Assembly: GCA_022813625.1 (NCBI GenBank)
Contig: JAKLMB010000023.1
Location: 638,947 to 702,946 of the forward strand
Direction of reading: 5' to 3'
Length of the DNA stretch: 64,000 nt
Origin: Aaosphaeria pasadenensis
Lineage: Eukaryota; Ascomycota; Dothideomycetes; Pleosporales
A program made the translations under genes and the position numbers. Under the pieces are notes generated by a model that was not told the origin of the DNA, made no database searches, and saw nothing but the letters and a program-made list of their open reading frames with translations. Shown piece by piece: positions 12,243 through 22,106 of the stretch. The stretch's first letter is position 1. Each line of letters begins with the position of its first letter.

Positions 12243-12848
12243 ACAAAGAGCGTCGTTGTTTGTTTGGGAATTTGAAGAAGAACGAAGAATACCAGGTGGA
12301 CATTAACCGTTCGATTTCTACTTCTATTGATCTTTTTGAAAGACTGCCTACCTAATAAGGATTCACCTCTTTGACTTCACCTGATGCAAAATCAGGGTAA
12401 TTAATGGAGCGAAGCCTTGTTATTCGACAGTGTCAATGGTTTTAAGCACAGCAAATTCAATACGCTATGAACATCTCAAAGGGTTAAGCGAATCATGTGA
12501 CAGAAGAAGATACCGCCGCCATAAAATATAAATGCGGTCGGCATTACAGAGTGCTCCGCGATTGTGGTAGCTCATACCAAGCCGAAGACTACGGAAACGT
12601 AGATGAGTGAAACCTTACAGCCAAGGTGTGTTCATGTAATGGAGGTTTTAGGTAGTGCTAAAGCATAAATCCCTTTGAAGACTCATTTGTAGGCTATGTT
12701 ACATGGCCGTAAGTGGTCGTAGGCTACTTCAAGGACGACCAAGTCAACACAGTTGTCGCGAATCTGACCATTTACGATGTCCAAGGCATGCTGTCATGCG
12801 TACCAGTCGTGTCGCTTTTTCGTCTTCGGCCAGAACCATGTATATTAC
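12243..12848. other. Region 3' of the ABC transporter
   Basis: No gene is recognised. The part beyond 12700 lies downstream of the broken membrane-protein gene on the minus strand and may hold its eroded 3' end; nothing definite can be read. Confidence 0.4.
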
Positions 12849-13705
12849 CTGTAGCAAGGAAATCGAGGTGTTCCCGAAGCGTATGGTTGATGCGATAAGG
12901 GTTACCTCTAGCATCCATGGCCCACTTCCTTCTAAACGTGTCCCTAAAAGGCCATGAATCCTGTCGAATCGTTGTTCCGAACTCTTTGAGATGACTGCAT
13001 ACATGTTAGTATGCATATGTTCCCATCGACTGAATAGTGTGACGCCGCGAAATGGGGTGAGCCTTACGCGTAACTCACGTATGCTATACATGCATACTCT
13101 ATGAAAGACGATATGACAGCGAGCCTGAGAAGAAGATTAAACCATAGGCTACCCTTTGGCCAAAAAGCAAAATAGACAATAGAACAAGCTATTGCACCGA
13201 TGAAGTCGCTGAATCTTGGGGAAACATCCTTGATTTCATGCAAGAGTTCCTACCAGCCTTAGAATCTACGTAATGAAGCCATTTTAGGGTGATCTCGAGT
13301 TTCACTTATCACGGCGTCGCTCCCAACGTACTCCGGCAAGATGTAAGCCAGTCGTCTAGCAACAAATGCCCAATAGAGAACTTCCCATCGCCGACCTTCA
13401 AGACTTGTCCCAGGCCACGGGAGCCATGGTATAGAGAAACACAAGCTTGGGTAGCTCGAGACCAGTAACCCGTAGATAATCTCCCCAAACATGCCCAAAC
13501 TCATGATCCCTCCACTTAGGTGGATCATAGTGACGCCGGTGCAGCCAATTATGTAAACATGCTTGACGATATCCAGCGCTGAGAAGAGGAAGATTCGTGA
13601 GTAGATAGGAATCAACAGGTAGAGCGCCACGCGCGCACGATCGGAGAGCGGAGAGGTAGTCATAGTAGGCGCTTGATTCTGCCGTGTAGTAGATGATTCA
13701 GGCAT
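12849..13705 (-). pseudogene. Degenerate multi-pass membrane protein gene
   Basis: An ATG at 13705 opens a 148-codon frame (MPESSTTRQ...) with two hydrophobic stretches (ALYLLIPIYSRIFLFSALDI; VYIIGCTGVTMIHLSGGIM). It ends at TAA 13259-13261. The same frame meets TAG at 13250-13252 and then continues protein-like (ELLHEIKDVSPRFSDFIGAI, LWFNLLLRLAVISSFIEYAC) to a GTGAGT donor after 13079. An 84-bp intron (12995-13078) with an ACTAAC branch site leads to a further coding-like stretch (12994-12849, HLKEFGTTIRQDSWPF) that is in another phase. Two nonsense codons 9 nt apart plus a phase break argue for a pseudogene. The alternation of membrane helices with a WPF element vaguely recalls fungal wax-synthase-like acyltransferases; that is a guess. 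An alternative is a real 148-aa membrane protein ending at 13259. Confidence 0.5.
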
Positions 13706-14160
13706 CTTCGGGAGGATTGAAGTTAGAAGTGAAGTCCGAAGTGGGCAGTAGATGTAAATGTAGGTGCACGGTGTACCCAGCAGTCTCACCTTCAACTCAC
13801 TTTCTTAAGGCACAAATAAATGCGGCCAATCGATAATTAGTAAGGAATTGTTGCGGCAAGCAAGTGAAACAAGGTCAAGATAGAGGCGAATATCTGCAAG
13901 TAGGTTTGCTGGTGTCAAGCCAAAGAAGTTTTCATAAGATTTAGAAAGCTACATATCTCTCCATACTCGTACATTAACAACACTTATTTATATTCCTCTT
14001 GCGGCGCAACTCCTCGTTTTCTATTTTGGCTTGGCACAAAGTCCCTTATTGTACTGCTAGAGAAGTCCACTTCGAATCGCGTAATCTGAATGCTACACGA
14101 GAAAAATCGTAAAATCGTAAAATAATAACACAATATCCAAATACTCAGCCAGAAATATAT
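13706..14160. other. Intergenic region
   Basis: This is AT-leaning sequence between the broken membrane-protein gene and the 3' end of the zinc-finger gene. It has no gene, repeat or RNA that I can support. It may hold the promoter of the former. Confidence 0.5.
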
Positions 14161-15813
14161 TCAGCCCAGGTTTGTTTCCTCACTCTTTTTGTTTCCAAAA
14201 AGAGTCATCATTCTGTCCAACCGTTCCTCATACTTTTCCATCCGCTCTTCGTACTTTTCAAGCTTCTGACGTAGCCGCTGATTCTCCTGTTCCGCCTCCA
14301 GACGTAACCTCCGCTCTTCTGCTAGCTCCTTCACGAGCACATCCGATGGCTCGTTCACGCTGTGCTCATCTAGATCGCCATGTCCGTTGTGCTTACGCTT
14401 CTTGGTCTGTGAAAGGGCCTGTGCGATATCGCTCGTAGCGACAGAATTGAAAGAACTCGTTCCAGTCGCTGGTCTTCCACGTAATCTAGCTACAGATGAC
14501 TGCTTGTGTGGTCCCTTAAGGTGTTGATCCAAGTGATCTTTGCGACGGAAGCCAAAACCCTCTTTAGAACGGCCGCAGTTGGGGTAAGGGCAGTAGTACT
14601 TCTGGATATGGCCATGCCTTGAATTTTGGAAGCCTTTAGTATGTCGAGCATCTGTGTCAACGTTCTGAGGGCCATCTCGAGGCTTTTCGTGGAAGGGAGA
14701 TGGTATGTCGGGTGCTGCAAAGGCTGTAGGCTCTACCGCTTCTAATTGTTGCTCCTCTCCAATTTCTCGGGTGGCGCTAGAGGTCGCGACACTTGTAGCT
14801 ACATTGAAAGTACCCGGGGCTTCATCGGTGCTGACCCATGGAGAAATTGTGTCTTGAGGCTTTACTGTTGATGAAATTTGTAAAGAATCTCTGGATTCCG
14901 GTATCGTAAGACTGCTACATAACCCAGGCATCAACTGCTGCAGTTGCTGTTCGGGATCGATGAAGTCAGGATGAGGTAGGCTCCATTCTGGGGCGTCCCA
15001 GTCAAAGTCAGGAAGATTGCAATCGAGTCCTAGAAGAAAATAAGTACTCTTTTCTATAATGAAAATTAAAAGAGAGTAGTTACTCAGAAGTTGCCCGCTC
15101 TCGGAGTCCTCAATATCCAATAAGTCGATCTCCCACTGCGGATTGAGCGGCTCATAGAACATCCAACAAACACCCCACAGTATAATCAGAGCGGGCCAGA
15201 TCGTCCAAGGCATCGTGGTGCATGGAGGCCGCCGTCTACTCGGAAACTCTGAGAATGATGAAAAGAGGAGGAAGACGCACACGGCTTTCTTCCAGAACAT
15301 CGAAAGTTTGTTCGTTTTCAGAAGGATCCGTTGTAAGTGAAAAAGGATCAAGTTGATACGGCTTTCGATATTGAGACACGAAGCAACATAGCTCACTTCG
15401 TTCAGAAGTTGGGTCAGAAAGTTTTTGCAATAATGAAATGAATAGGAGGCGTCAAGCGAATGTTGTTGCGGAAAGAGAAACCTAAGAAAATCCTGATGCG
15501 ATTTGAGATACCTCTTGACATCAAGAAGCGAGTAGAGATGTCTCTGGACATCAAGAAGCGAGCTGAGGTAGTTCTGGACATTAAACAGCGAATTGAAGCG
15601 GCGCCGGGCATTAAGAAGCGAATCGAGACGGCATTGGACATCCAGAATTAAGCTTTGGAGTCTTTCGCGCATTTCGTTAAGCTTTTGACTCCAATGAGCT
15701 TGCTTCATGTCTTGTCTGTATTTGTCGAGTGATCCTTGGAGACAGGATTTCCCAGCATCTGGGTCTAGATATCTGTTAATTAGAGCCTTTTTAAGGGCAG
15801 AGAAAGAGGGCAT
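14161..15813 (-). CDS. C2H2 zinc-finger protein with C-terminal coiled coil
   Basis: The frame is open for 550 codons. A C2H2-type finger (YYCPYPNCGRSKEGFGFRRK then DHLDQHLKGPH, C-x4-C...H-x3/4-H) lies around 14510-14610. It is followed by a basic patch (TKKRKHNGHG) and a C-terminal coiled coil (EERRLRLEAEQENQRLRQKL). Ahead of it are acidic and Ser/Thr/Pro-rich stretches of the sort found in fungal regulators. A 54-bp stretch at 15030-15083 has GTAACT...CTAG ends, is AT-rich and is a multiple of three, so it is probably an unspotted intron (SGQLL then RLDCNLPDF). The N-terminal 200 codons (15200-15813) contain a 30-bp tandem repeat and look weakly protein-like, so the true start may be internal, for example near MPWTIWPAL. 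Transcription factor or nucleic-acid binding is inferred; the target is unknown. Confidence 0.65.
   Translation of the reverse strand: MPSFSALKKALINRYLDPDAGKSCLQGSLDKYRQDMKQAHWSQKLNEMRERLQSLILDVQCRLDSLLNARRRFNSLFNVQNYLSSLLDVQRHLYSLLDVKRYLKSHQDFLRFLFPQQHSLDASYSFHYCKNFLTQLLNEVSYVASCLNIESRINLILFHLQRILLKTNKLSMFWKKAVCVFLLFSSFSEFPSRRRPPCTTMPWTIWPALIILWGVCWMFYEPLNPQWEIDLLDIEDSESGQLLSNYSLLIFIIEKSTYFLLGLDCNLPDFDWDAPEWSLPHPDFIDPEQQLQQLMPGLCSSLTIPESRDSLQISSTVKPQDTISPWVSTDEAPGTFNVATSVATSSATREIGEEQQLEAVEPTAFAAPDIPSPFHEKPRDGPQNVDTDARHTKGFQNSRHGHIQKYYCPYPNCGRSKEGFGFRRKDHLDQHLKGPHKQSSVARLRGRPATGTSSFNSVATSDIAQALSQTKKRKHNGHGDLDEHSVNEPSDVLVKELAEERRLRLEAEQENQRLRQKLEKYEERMEKYEERLDRMMTLFGNKKSEETNLG
15511..15649. 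repeat. 30-bp tandem repeat, about 4.6 copies
   Basis: GACATCAAGAAGCGAG-like units recur with period 30 (GACA or its variant GGCA at 15517, 15547, 15577, 15607 and 15637). A weaker copy may precede at 15481-15510. In translation it gives ten-residue repeats on either strand: LDIKKRxExx (+) and LLDVxRxLxS (-). Confidence 0.85.
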
Positions 15814-16585
15814 GAATCTTACTCGCAGGGACCCATGTTAAACCGCGGGTTGGATCCCAACTTCGCTGATATTGTGTATAAACAGTAGGCTGGACCATCG
15901 TCATTAACAATCACTCCATCTGCAGAGTGGTGGCCCTTTTTGTGGTAAGCCGCTGAAAGGCGAAATAAGGAGGACGAAGAGCGTTGTGTGCCTATTTTGC
16001 ATGCACTCATATCGAAACTAGATATAGCTTCCATACGATCGCCCTAGGGCGGTATTGACGATCAAACAGGGCGGTCCTGGGTACAAGGAACAAGGCGATC
16101 AGTGCCTGTTGGCACCTTATGATTGGCCATCTCAATATGCACAGCTGATGTGCGCAGTCCGCGCGACGGAGATGGAAGAGCCATGATTATTATGTTCGGC
16201 TGCTGAATTCCTCCCTTGACTTCTTAGCCAACTATTCATTGTCTTATTCTCTCATTTCTGCAGGTAGTTTGGGCGGTGCCTTCGACATTCGTTCCCGATC
16301 AGTTGGACGATACCGACTTGGCGTACTATTATACGGCCCCAGTAAATCCACAGGAGTCCAATATGCAGCGTTTTTCACTGCAATTTACTGGAAGAACACG
16401 GCATAGTACTATCGCCAAGATAAAAGTTGAAAGCCTTGTTGTACACTGCATCATAGAAACGTCTCGTCTTATCAACTATTATGATTACTTAGATTAGTAC
16501 ATGCAATAACATGTCTCTATGATTGATGTTTCTATGTACAACATTTCTTGAAACCCCATAGCTTTTAGTGAATCCAGAGACAATG
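15814..16585. other. Intergenic region with CGCCCTAGGGCG palindrome
   Basis: This stretch holds the likely promoter of the zinc-finger gene. A 12-bp palindrome CGCCCTAGGGCG lies at 16040-16051 and AGGGCGGT occurs twice (16046-16053 and 16068-16075). A 73-codon frame at 16276-16497 (+) matches nothing I know and is left out. Confidence 0.5.
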
Positions 16586-18808
16586 TCAACAAATGAGGAA
16601 TGGCCCGTCAAGTGCGAAAGCGATGAAGTTCTCCGTTGATTCTTGGTGATCCTTCAAAAGCTGTTCAGGTGTATTAGCAAGAATATGGAGGTGTTCAATT
16701 TCAAAAGATTTCCCACTGACCGATCCATATTCGTACCAGGATGGCTCCCCTATTCCGTGCTGTGCTGATTGAGTGAATTCGACATCGGAATCAGAGAGCG
16801 ACATCGGGGTAATGCATTCTAAGTCGTTCATGTCGAAGACTACTTTTTCATTACTGGCATATAGTGGTGATCCGCAGAGAGTAGTGTTGTATACGCTCTC
16901 ATTGTCATAGGCGGTTGATTGGGAGAGACCCAACCACTCCCCCCAAGACTTGCGCTGTGGTGGTTGCTCCATCGGTTTTGGTTTTGTGTTTCGTTCTGGT
17001 AGGAAGTCTTCTGCTTTCTCATATAATTCCCCCTCATTGAGTTCCCCGACTCGATTCGTATCTTCGTCAGTCTCGTCTTCAACGATGTCGTTGATGTCGT
17101 AGGTAAAGATGTCTTCTCCGTTCTTGATCTTCTCAATGTATTCCGAAAACTCCTTGATAGCTTTGACCGGATTTGCACGTCTAGTGAGGCAGTAGTTCGA
17201 CAGTTCCGCAGGAGTGATTGTACTCTTCTCCGGAAAGTGGTCACCAAACGTCTTCGCAAACCGTTGGATGGCGTGTGCCTCATGACGCCTAAGAGGATCT
17301 TGCCCAAAGATGCGCTTGAACGTCATCACCGCTGTCTGCCTGGTACTGTAGGACATTTGAACAATCTTATCCACGCGGCCATTGCGGTACAAAGCAGGAT
17401 CTAGTGATTTTGGCGCATTTGTCGTCATGATGAGCAGCCGGCCCTCTTGTGAGCCCGCCCCATCGATTGCATTGAGCAACGCACTCAGAGTGAGTTGCTT
17501 GGGCCCTCCGTCGCCCTCCTGGTAGTAGTCATCCTCACAACTCTCGTAATAATCACTATCACCCCAGCCCTGTTGTTCCGTATTTTGTTCCCCATTTTGT
17601 TGTTGCATCCCCCGCATCTCTTCGAGGAACTTTTTGTTATTAACGCGGATCCTCTCTGTGGCATTCTCGACAGCTGCCTCAACGATTTCCTTCACAGCCT
17701 GTGATTTGATTACGTCAGAGACATCCTCAGAACCAAGGTTGTCAATGCTGTTGGATGCTGGTACGGCATCAGAACCAGCTCTAACAACGCCTGCCGAATC
17801 AATATCTTCCATCAGGACGACACATTGATACGGTAGCTCGTCAAAGATTGATTCTAGTTGGGTGTCAGTCAAGCTCCCCAACTTAACGATGACAAGAGGT
17901 ACATTATTCTCCGATGCAACGGCCATTGCGAGAGATGTCTTGCCCGTACCCGGAGGGCCTGTAAGCAGATACCCGCGACGATAGGGCGTGCCAGCCGCCT
18001 CGTAAAAGCTTCGCGAGCTCTCATGGAAATAGTCCGCCGCGTCCTGTCGGAGCTTGTCGCGCTCACATTCATCCATATCGATGGTATCTAGTTGGCGCTT
18101 CTTATGCATGTGTTCGGAGTTGCTGTTTCCACAATGAGTTATAATCTTCATTCCCTCGTTACTAGTTATCTGGTCTTCGCAGAATTTGATCAGCTTCCGA
18201 ACCGGCTCGTCGCTGAGCCCGAAACAACTGATCGTGAGCATGTAGTTGTATTCCTCATAGAACGATGGATTCTCGCGCTTTTCTTCTCGGTGTAGCATGT
18301 AAAAGGTATTGTCATACCAGAAAAATCGCCGCGACTGCTTATCAGCATCCAGATACCCTTTGTCGTTCAGCCTCTTCGTGTGCTGACCTTTGAAATTAAT
18401 CCAAGAGGTACTATAAGATGACGATAGGCCTGCAACAAATGTCATCAAACCTCTGCAGATAACTTGGTTCTGCTCTGCGTCCAGGGTAACTGAGCTCATT
18501 GAATGATCCCACGCCTTCGAGAAGACCCAAGGGATTACATTTGTCCCAGCGACATATGCCGAGTAGATACCTATCAGAATGTGTGCATCAAAGCCAGTTT
18601 GATGCTTTAGACGCATAGAAAACTCTTTGAAGACCGGAGCATCCAAATAGTCCATGAACCAGTGTTCATTTCCAGCATTGAAAAATCCCATGACCCATGA
18701 TCCTATCGTCTTTGGTCCAGATTCATCGAACATGAAAATCTCCTCCATATGATCTTCGACTTTCCAGTCACTCTCCTTGACCTTTACAGTTTTGCGGCGG
18801 TGAGGCAT
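16586..18808 (-). CDS. BCS1-like AAA ATPase
   Basis: A single exon encodes 740 aa. Residues about 30-210 resemble the BCS1 N-terminal domain, ending in LTISCFGLSDEPVRKLI. The AAA module follows: Walker A GPPGTGKT (284-291), Walker B VVLMEDID (330-337), then TLSALLNAIDGAGSQEGRLL and the second region of homology (MTTNAPKSLDPALYRNGRVD, 461-480). True Bcs1 inserts the Rieske protein into complex III. Here there is no clear N-terminal mitochondrial presequence, about 100 polar residues (341-438, Gln/Asn/Asp/Tyr-rich) split the AAA core, the usual IRPGRVD is YRNGRVD, and an acidic C-terminal tail of about 200 residues follows. It therefore belongs to the expanded group of fungal BCS1-like ATPases of unknown role rather than the housekeeping chaperone. 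Family certain, function unknown. Confidence 0.85.
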   Translation of the reverse strand: MPHRRKTVKVKESDWKVEDHMEEIFMFDESGPKTIGSWVMGFFNAGNEHWFMDYLDAPVFKEFSMRLKHQTGFDAHILIGIYSAYVAGTNVIPWVFSKAWDHSMSSVTLDAEQNQVICRGLMTFVAGLSSSYSTSWINFKGQHTKRLNDKGYLDADKQSRRFFWYDNTFYMLHREEKRENPSFYEEYNYMLTISCFGLSDEPVRKLIKFCEDQITSNEGMKIITHCGNSNSEHMHKKRQLDTIDMDECERDKLRQDAADYFHESSRSFYEAAGTPYRRGYLLTGPPGTGKTSLAMAVASENNVPLVIVKLGSLTDTQLESIFDELPYQCVVLMEDIDSAGVVRAGSDAVPASNSIDNLGSEDVSDVIKSQAVKEIVEAAVENATERIRVNNKKFLEEMRGMQQQNGEQNTEQQGWGDSDYYESCEDDYYQEGDGGPKQLTLSALLNAIDGAGSQEGRLLIMTTNAPKSLDPALYRNGRVDKIVQMSYSTRQTAVMTFKRIFGQDPLRRHEAHAIQRFAKTFGDHFPEKSTITPAELSNYCLTRRANPVKAIKEFSEYIEKIKNGEDIFTYDINDIVEDETDEDTNRVGELNEGELYEKAEDFLPERNTKPKPMEQPPQRKSWGEWLGLSQSTAYDNESVYNTTLCGSPLYASNEKVVFDMNDLECITPMSLSDSDVEFTQSAQHGIGEPSWYEYGSVSGKSFEIEHLHILANTPEQLLKDHQESTENFIAFALDGPFLIC

Positions 18809-19533
18809 TGTATATAAATTGACGGTTGACGAACTCGTAGGGTGTTTGGTATTAATTTCTCCTTCAAGGAGATTCTAGTGGCTTATATTATAGAATGTTA
18901 TGCAAGTGAAATGTATGAGGAAATGATACAGTCCATTTGGAAGTATTGAGGTCCCAAAGTACTTATGCAAATATGGTTGGAGCAAACTACGTTCATTCTC
19001 TGGAGTATGGGTACAAAGAGTCTAATTATAGGGGGACGTTCTTTTTGGTGCTTCTCTCATTTAAATTACAGTAGAGACATTGTCTGGCCATGGTCAGACA
19101 ATAGGCGGGATAAGTCAGACAAAGAATGATTGTTCTAAACAAGGTCCAACACCTCAACAACAGTCACCGCTGCCCCAGGGCACAGCTTTCGGCTGCACTG
19201 CATCGCAAACGCGTCATGACTTTGGATAAGACTTCTAATAGACACCGATCTTAAAATATGTCCAGATTAGTTCACAGGAGGAGAGTTACCATATGTCTCT
19301 TACATCGTTTTGAAATATGCCGTCAATGATCCCTGGGGAGCTACGGACATCAACACAATTGAATCTACTCGGTCGAAGATGAGATTTATTCCTAACGCCT
19401 CAGTCCTCATGAAAACAACCCAGATAATTCGTCAATTTCTTTTCCTTCAAGCATGAGGGCCTCGACCAGCTGCATAAAATACCTTCACACCCTGCCGAGC
19501 GCTTTTGAAACCCGAAATAAATCAAGAAGGACG
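18809..19533. other. Intergenic region
   Basis: This is sequence upstream of the BCS1-like gene and downstream of the small conserved gene. It is AT-leaning with no gene or repeat. The last 90 bp could include a short alternative final exon of the neighbouring minus-strand gene (19447-19491). Confidence 0.5.
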
Positions 19534-20131
19534 TTAGAAGTAGAAACTTACTCCTCCATGTTTAGAACCGTCTTCCTGGATATCAGCAGCAATGCCCACC
19601 TCTCTCAGCTTAGCCTTCAATCTCGACGCAATCGCTTCTGCATAGTCGTGTGACGTTTGCGCTGGACCCTTCTTCTCGGCCCAAAGCTGTTGTGTGAGCT
19701 TGTTATCTGCCCTGAAAAACGGAACGGGCACTTTGTCTCTGGAACCGCAAGCCTGTGCGCATGCATCCTTGAGATCCTGAAACGCTTGTTCGCTCCAAGC
19801 CCCACCAAGGATTATTGCACGCGGCGGCTTTGTGAAGTCGTTCGAACCAAGCTGACTATGGAGCGATGGTGATGATGGAAGGGTGCCAGAGATGATGAGG
19901 GGAATTTCGCGCTGGGCGGAGGCAAGATCATGGCTGGCATAGACGGCTGTGACATGCATGGTGAGTAAGAGAAGTAAAGACGTTGAGCGCATAGAACCCT
20001 AAGATTCTAAGACTGTATGTCAGTGCAAAAAATCAATACGTACCATCATACTCTGGTAGTAAGTTTCCTTTCACTTTCGTGGCTACCGCGCGCACAGCGC
20101 CAGCCAGGATGACTGGAACAGGACCGGACAT
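19534..20131 (-). CDS. Conserved hypothetical fungal protein, 166 aa
   Basis: Exons 20131-20044 and 19946-19534 join across a 97-bp intron (GTACGT donor, CACAG acceptor). They give a start of MSGPVPVILAGAVRAVATKV, then NLLPEYD running into AVYASHDLASAQREIPLIIS, with no break. The pattern (short hydrophobic beta-strand, LLPEYD, then a PPRAIILGGAW strand) resembles small fungal proteins I have seen annotated only as hypothetical; no activity is known to me. A frame starting at 19992 would give a signal-peptide-like MRSTSLLLLLTMH, but that stretch lies inside the intron. The end is uncertain: unspliced it stops after GGVSFYF, or a GTAAGT donor at 19551 could lead to a 45-nt last exon at 19491-19447. 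Confidence 0.65.
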
Positions 20132-21284
20132 AGTGAGTGGTAGATAAGTTTGTAGAGGAACTTTGAGGTTAGCTTATAGGATTAGGTCACGAAGTTGAAT
20201 CTGCGGGACATGTGCATTTAAGTATCACAAATGCATCTTGTCATACCGTATAATTGGTGCTAAAGGTACATTCACCATTGTTGCGGGGACATGTCGGTGT
20301 ATCGGAGTCGCGAACCCCGATTCCTCTAGGGTTGCTTTCTAATATCATCAGTTGGCCCTCCATTCGTCAAATGACACTGCTCGAGGTGAGATGATAATAG
20401 CCTTGATCTTTGGCAAAGTGAATAAGGCGAGTCCTTGGATTTTCAAAGAGTATGCTTGTGGATTTTGGTGCACGTCGTCCCGCCTAACGTCTTTAGCATA
20501 ACGGGATGACACTCCAAGCGATTAGCGTCGAATGTATTCGTTATTTGAAGTCAACATTTATTAATGGCTTTTGGGGGAGGAATTCTTTTGGCTGGCTCAA
20601 TGTGGTTGTTCCTTTGATGATGTCGATATTTCATGCCGCGGACCTATCTTTTAGGTGATTGTTTTGCGATGCATACAGGACACAAGGCTAAAAACTGCTC
20701 TTTTCAAGTATTTACCGTATGTTTAACGGTGAGAAAATCTATCCTACTATCACTGAGCACTTTTAAGGAAGGATAACGTGTCGGTTGAGCAATGACATTA
20801 CTATAACATTTATACACAAGCACCAAAACCTCCTTCAAAGCATAGTTACCTTGTTTGGCCTATTTCTAGGTAAACTTATTCCTTCCGTTAGACCACTGAC
20901 ATTATTTTTTTTTCGGAAACATTTCGATGCTTAAGTGAACCCCGAAGGTGTGTCTAAATACCCAATGCTTTTTCTCTTGTAAGAGGCATCTCCTCAATAT
21001 GCTTGCTTGCTGTCCATTCACTCGACCGGATTGAATGTGTAATGATTTTGAAGAAAATCGAGGTTCACACCACTCCCAAAGTATTGTGGTCCGAATAAGG
21101 TATTCCTTCAACGATGGATTTACGTGACAAGGTAGACAACACAACATGCATACAGGTCCTGTCCTATCGCTTGTGTGTGCTATTATGGATATTCAATACT
21201 TATTATGCCTTCAAGAATATCGAAAATCATTATGATCGTCAGTCGCCACCCTGCTCAAGGCGTTCGATGCAGATGCTGTGTATT
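20132..21284. other. Intergenic region
   Basis: About 1.15 kb of AT-leaning sequence has only short chance frames. It presumably holds the promoter of the small conserved gene and the 3' end of the GST gene. No repeat or RNA gene is evident. Confidence 0.6.
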
Positions 21285-22106
21285 TCAAGCAACAGTACCA
21301 GCCTCAGCCGCGGCCTGAATCCAGCTCTTCCTCTCCTGCAGTCCACCGAACCACCTATCGACATTTGGGTACCTCTCAAAAGTCGCCTTCCAGCCAAACG
21401 CCTTGAGCGCCGCACCATTAGGCAAATGAAACAAGTCGACCAGACTCAAGTCATTACCAGTGAGATACTTATGCTTTGATAAGGTTTCTTCGTACACGGC
21501 AAGAACTGCATTAAGGTCCTGCTCAGCCTGCGAGACTCTCGTCATGTCTGATTCCAGTCCAAGCTTTCTGCACCGGTGTGAGTATCCCACAAGAATTGAT
21601 ACGGTTATTCAAGCGGTGGGCGCAAAGACTTACTTCCTGATCGTCAGCTCCGTTCCAATCGTCTCGGCCGCAGCAGCGAAATAACTCTGCTCCACCGAAC
21701 AAGCCTGCTCAAAGCGTCCATACGCTTCAGGATCACCCTCTCGGGGCATCAGAGCCGTATCAGAATCATATTTTCTACCATGCACGAATCAGCGGAAAGT
21801 AATCCCATTCCTTCTACCTATACTTGGCGGCGTGGGAACTTACAATGCGAAGCGTTGTCGGCCGTAAGACAAAGGGTGGATTTACCTTTCCAAGTATCTG
21901 CAGATCGCTCGGCTTTCGTACATGAGGAATCCGTTGTCATCTAATGCGGGGACTTTACCAAAGGGCTGCAGTTTCCGGTATTCTTCGGTTTTTTGGTCGC
22001 CTTTGGATATATCGATGGTGATCAGTTCGTAGGGAAGTTGTTTCTCTAGGATGACGGTCAAGACGCGCGACGTCGCCATGGCGGAGCCATAGAGTTTGAG
22101 GACCAT
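21285..22106 (-). CDS. Glutathione S-transferase (phi/theta-like)
   Basis: Exons 22106-21886, 21774-21634 and 21567-21285 give 214 aa, exactly 215 codons with the stop. The N-terminal thioredoxin-like domain reads MVLKLYGSAMATSRVLTVIL, with a Ser/Thr near the usual phi-class catalytic position. It continues with PFGKVPALDD (cis-Pro) and YESRAICRYLERKYD (glutathione-binding E-S). The C-terminal helical domain contains LTGNDLSLVDLFHLPNG, the N-capping motif of GSTs. It conjugates glutathione to electrophiles in the cytosol. The start at 22106 is chosen because the fold begins there; the frame runs further upstream without homology. The first intron is 111 bp, about twice the local norm, and contains a second GTAAGT. 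Confidence 0.9.

Noticed and set aside
12744..13091. 115-aa frame on the minus strand as a separate gene
   Set aside because: It overlaps a better coding-like phase belonging to the broken membrane-protein gene and has no domain of its own.
19950..19992. Secretion signal MRSTSLLLLL for the small protein
   Set aside because: It lies inside an intron with good splice sites; the spliced start keeps phase and resembles related proteins.
19947..20043. Twin intron (stwintron) in the small conserved gene
   Set aside because: An internal CTTAG could end a 47-50 nt intron, but the remaining segment does not begin with a donor in the phase needed; a single 97-bp intron is simpler.
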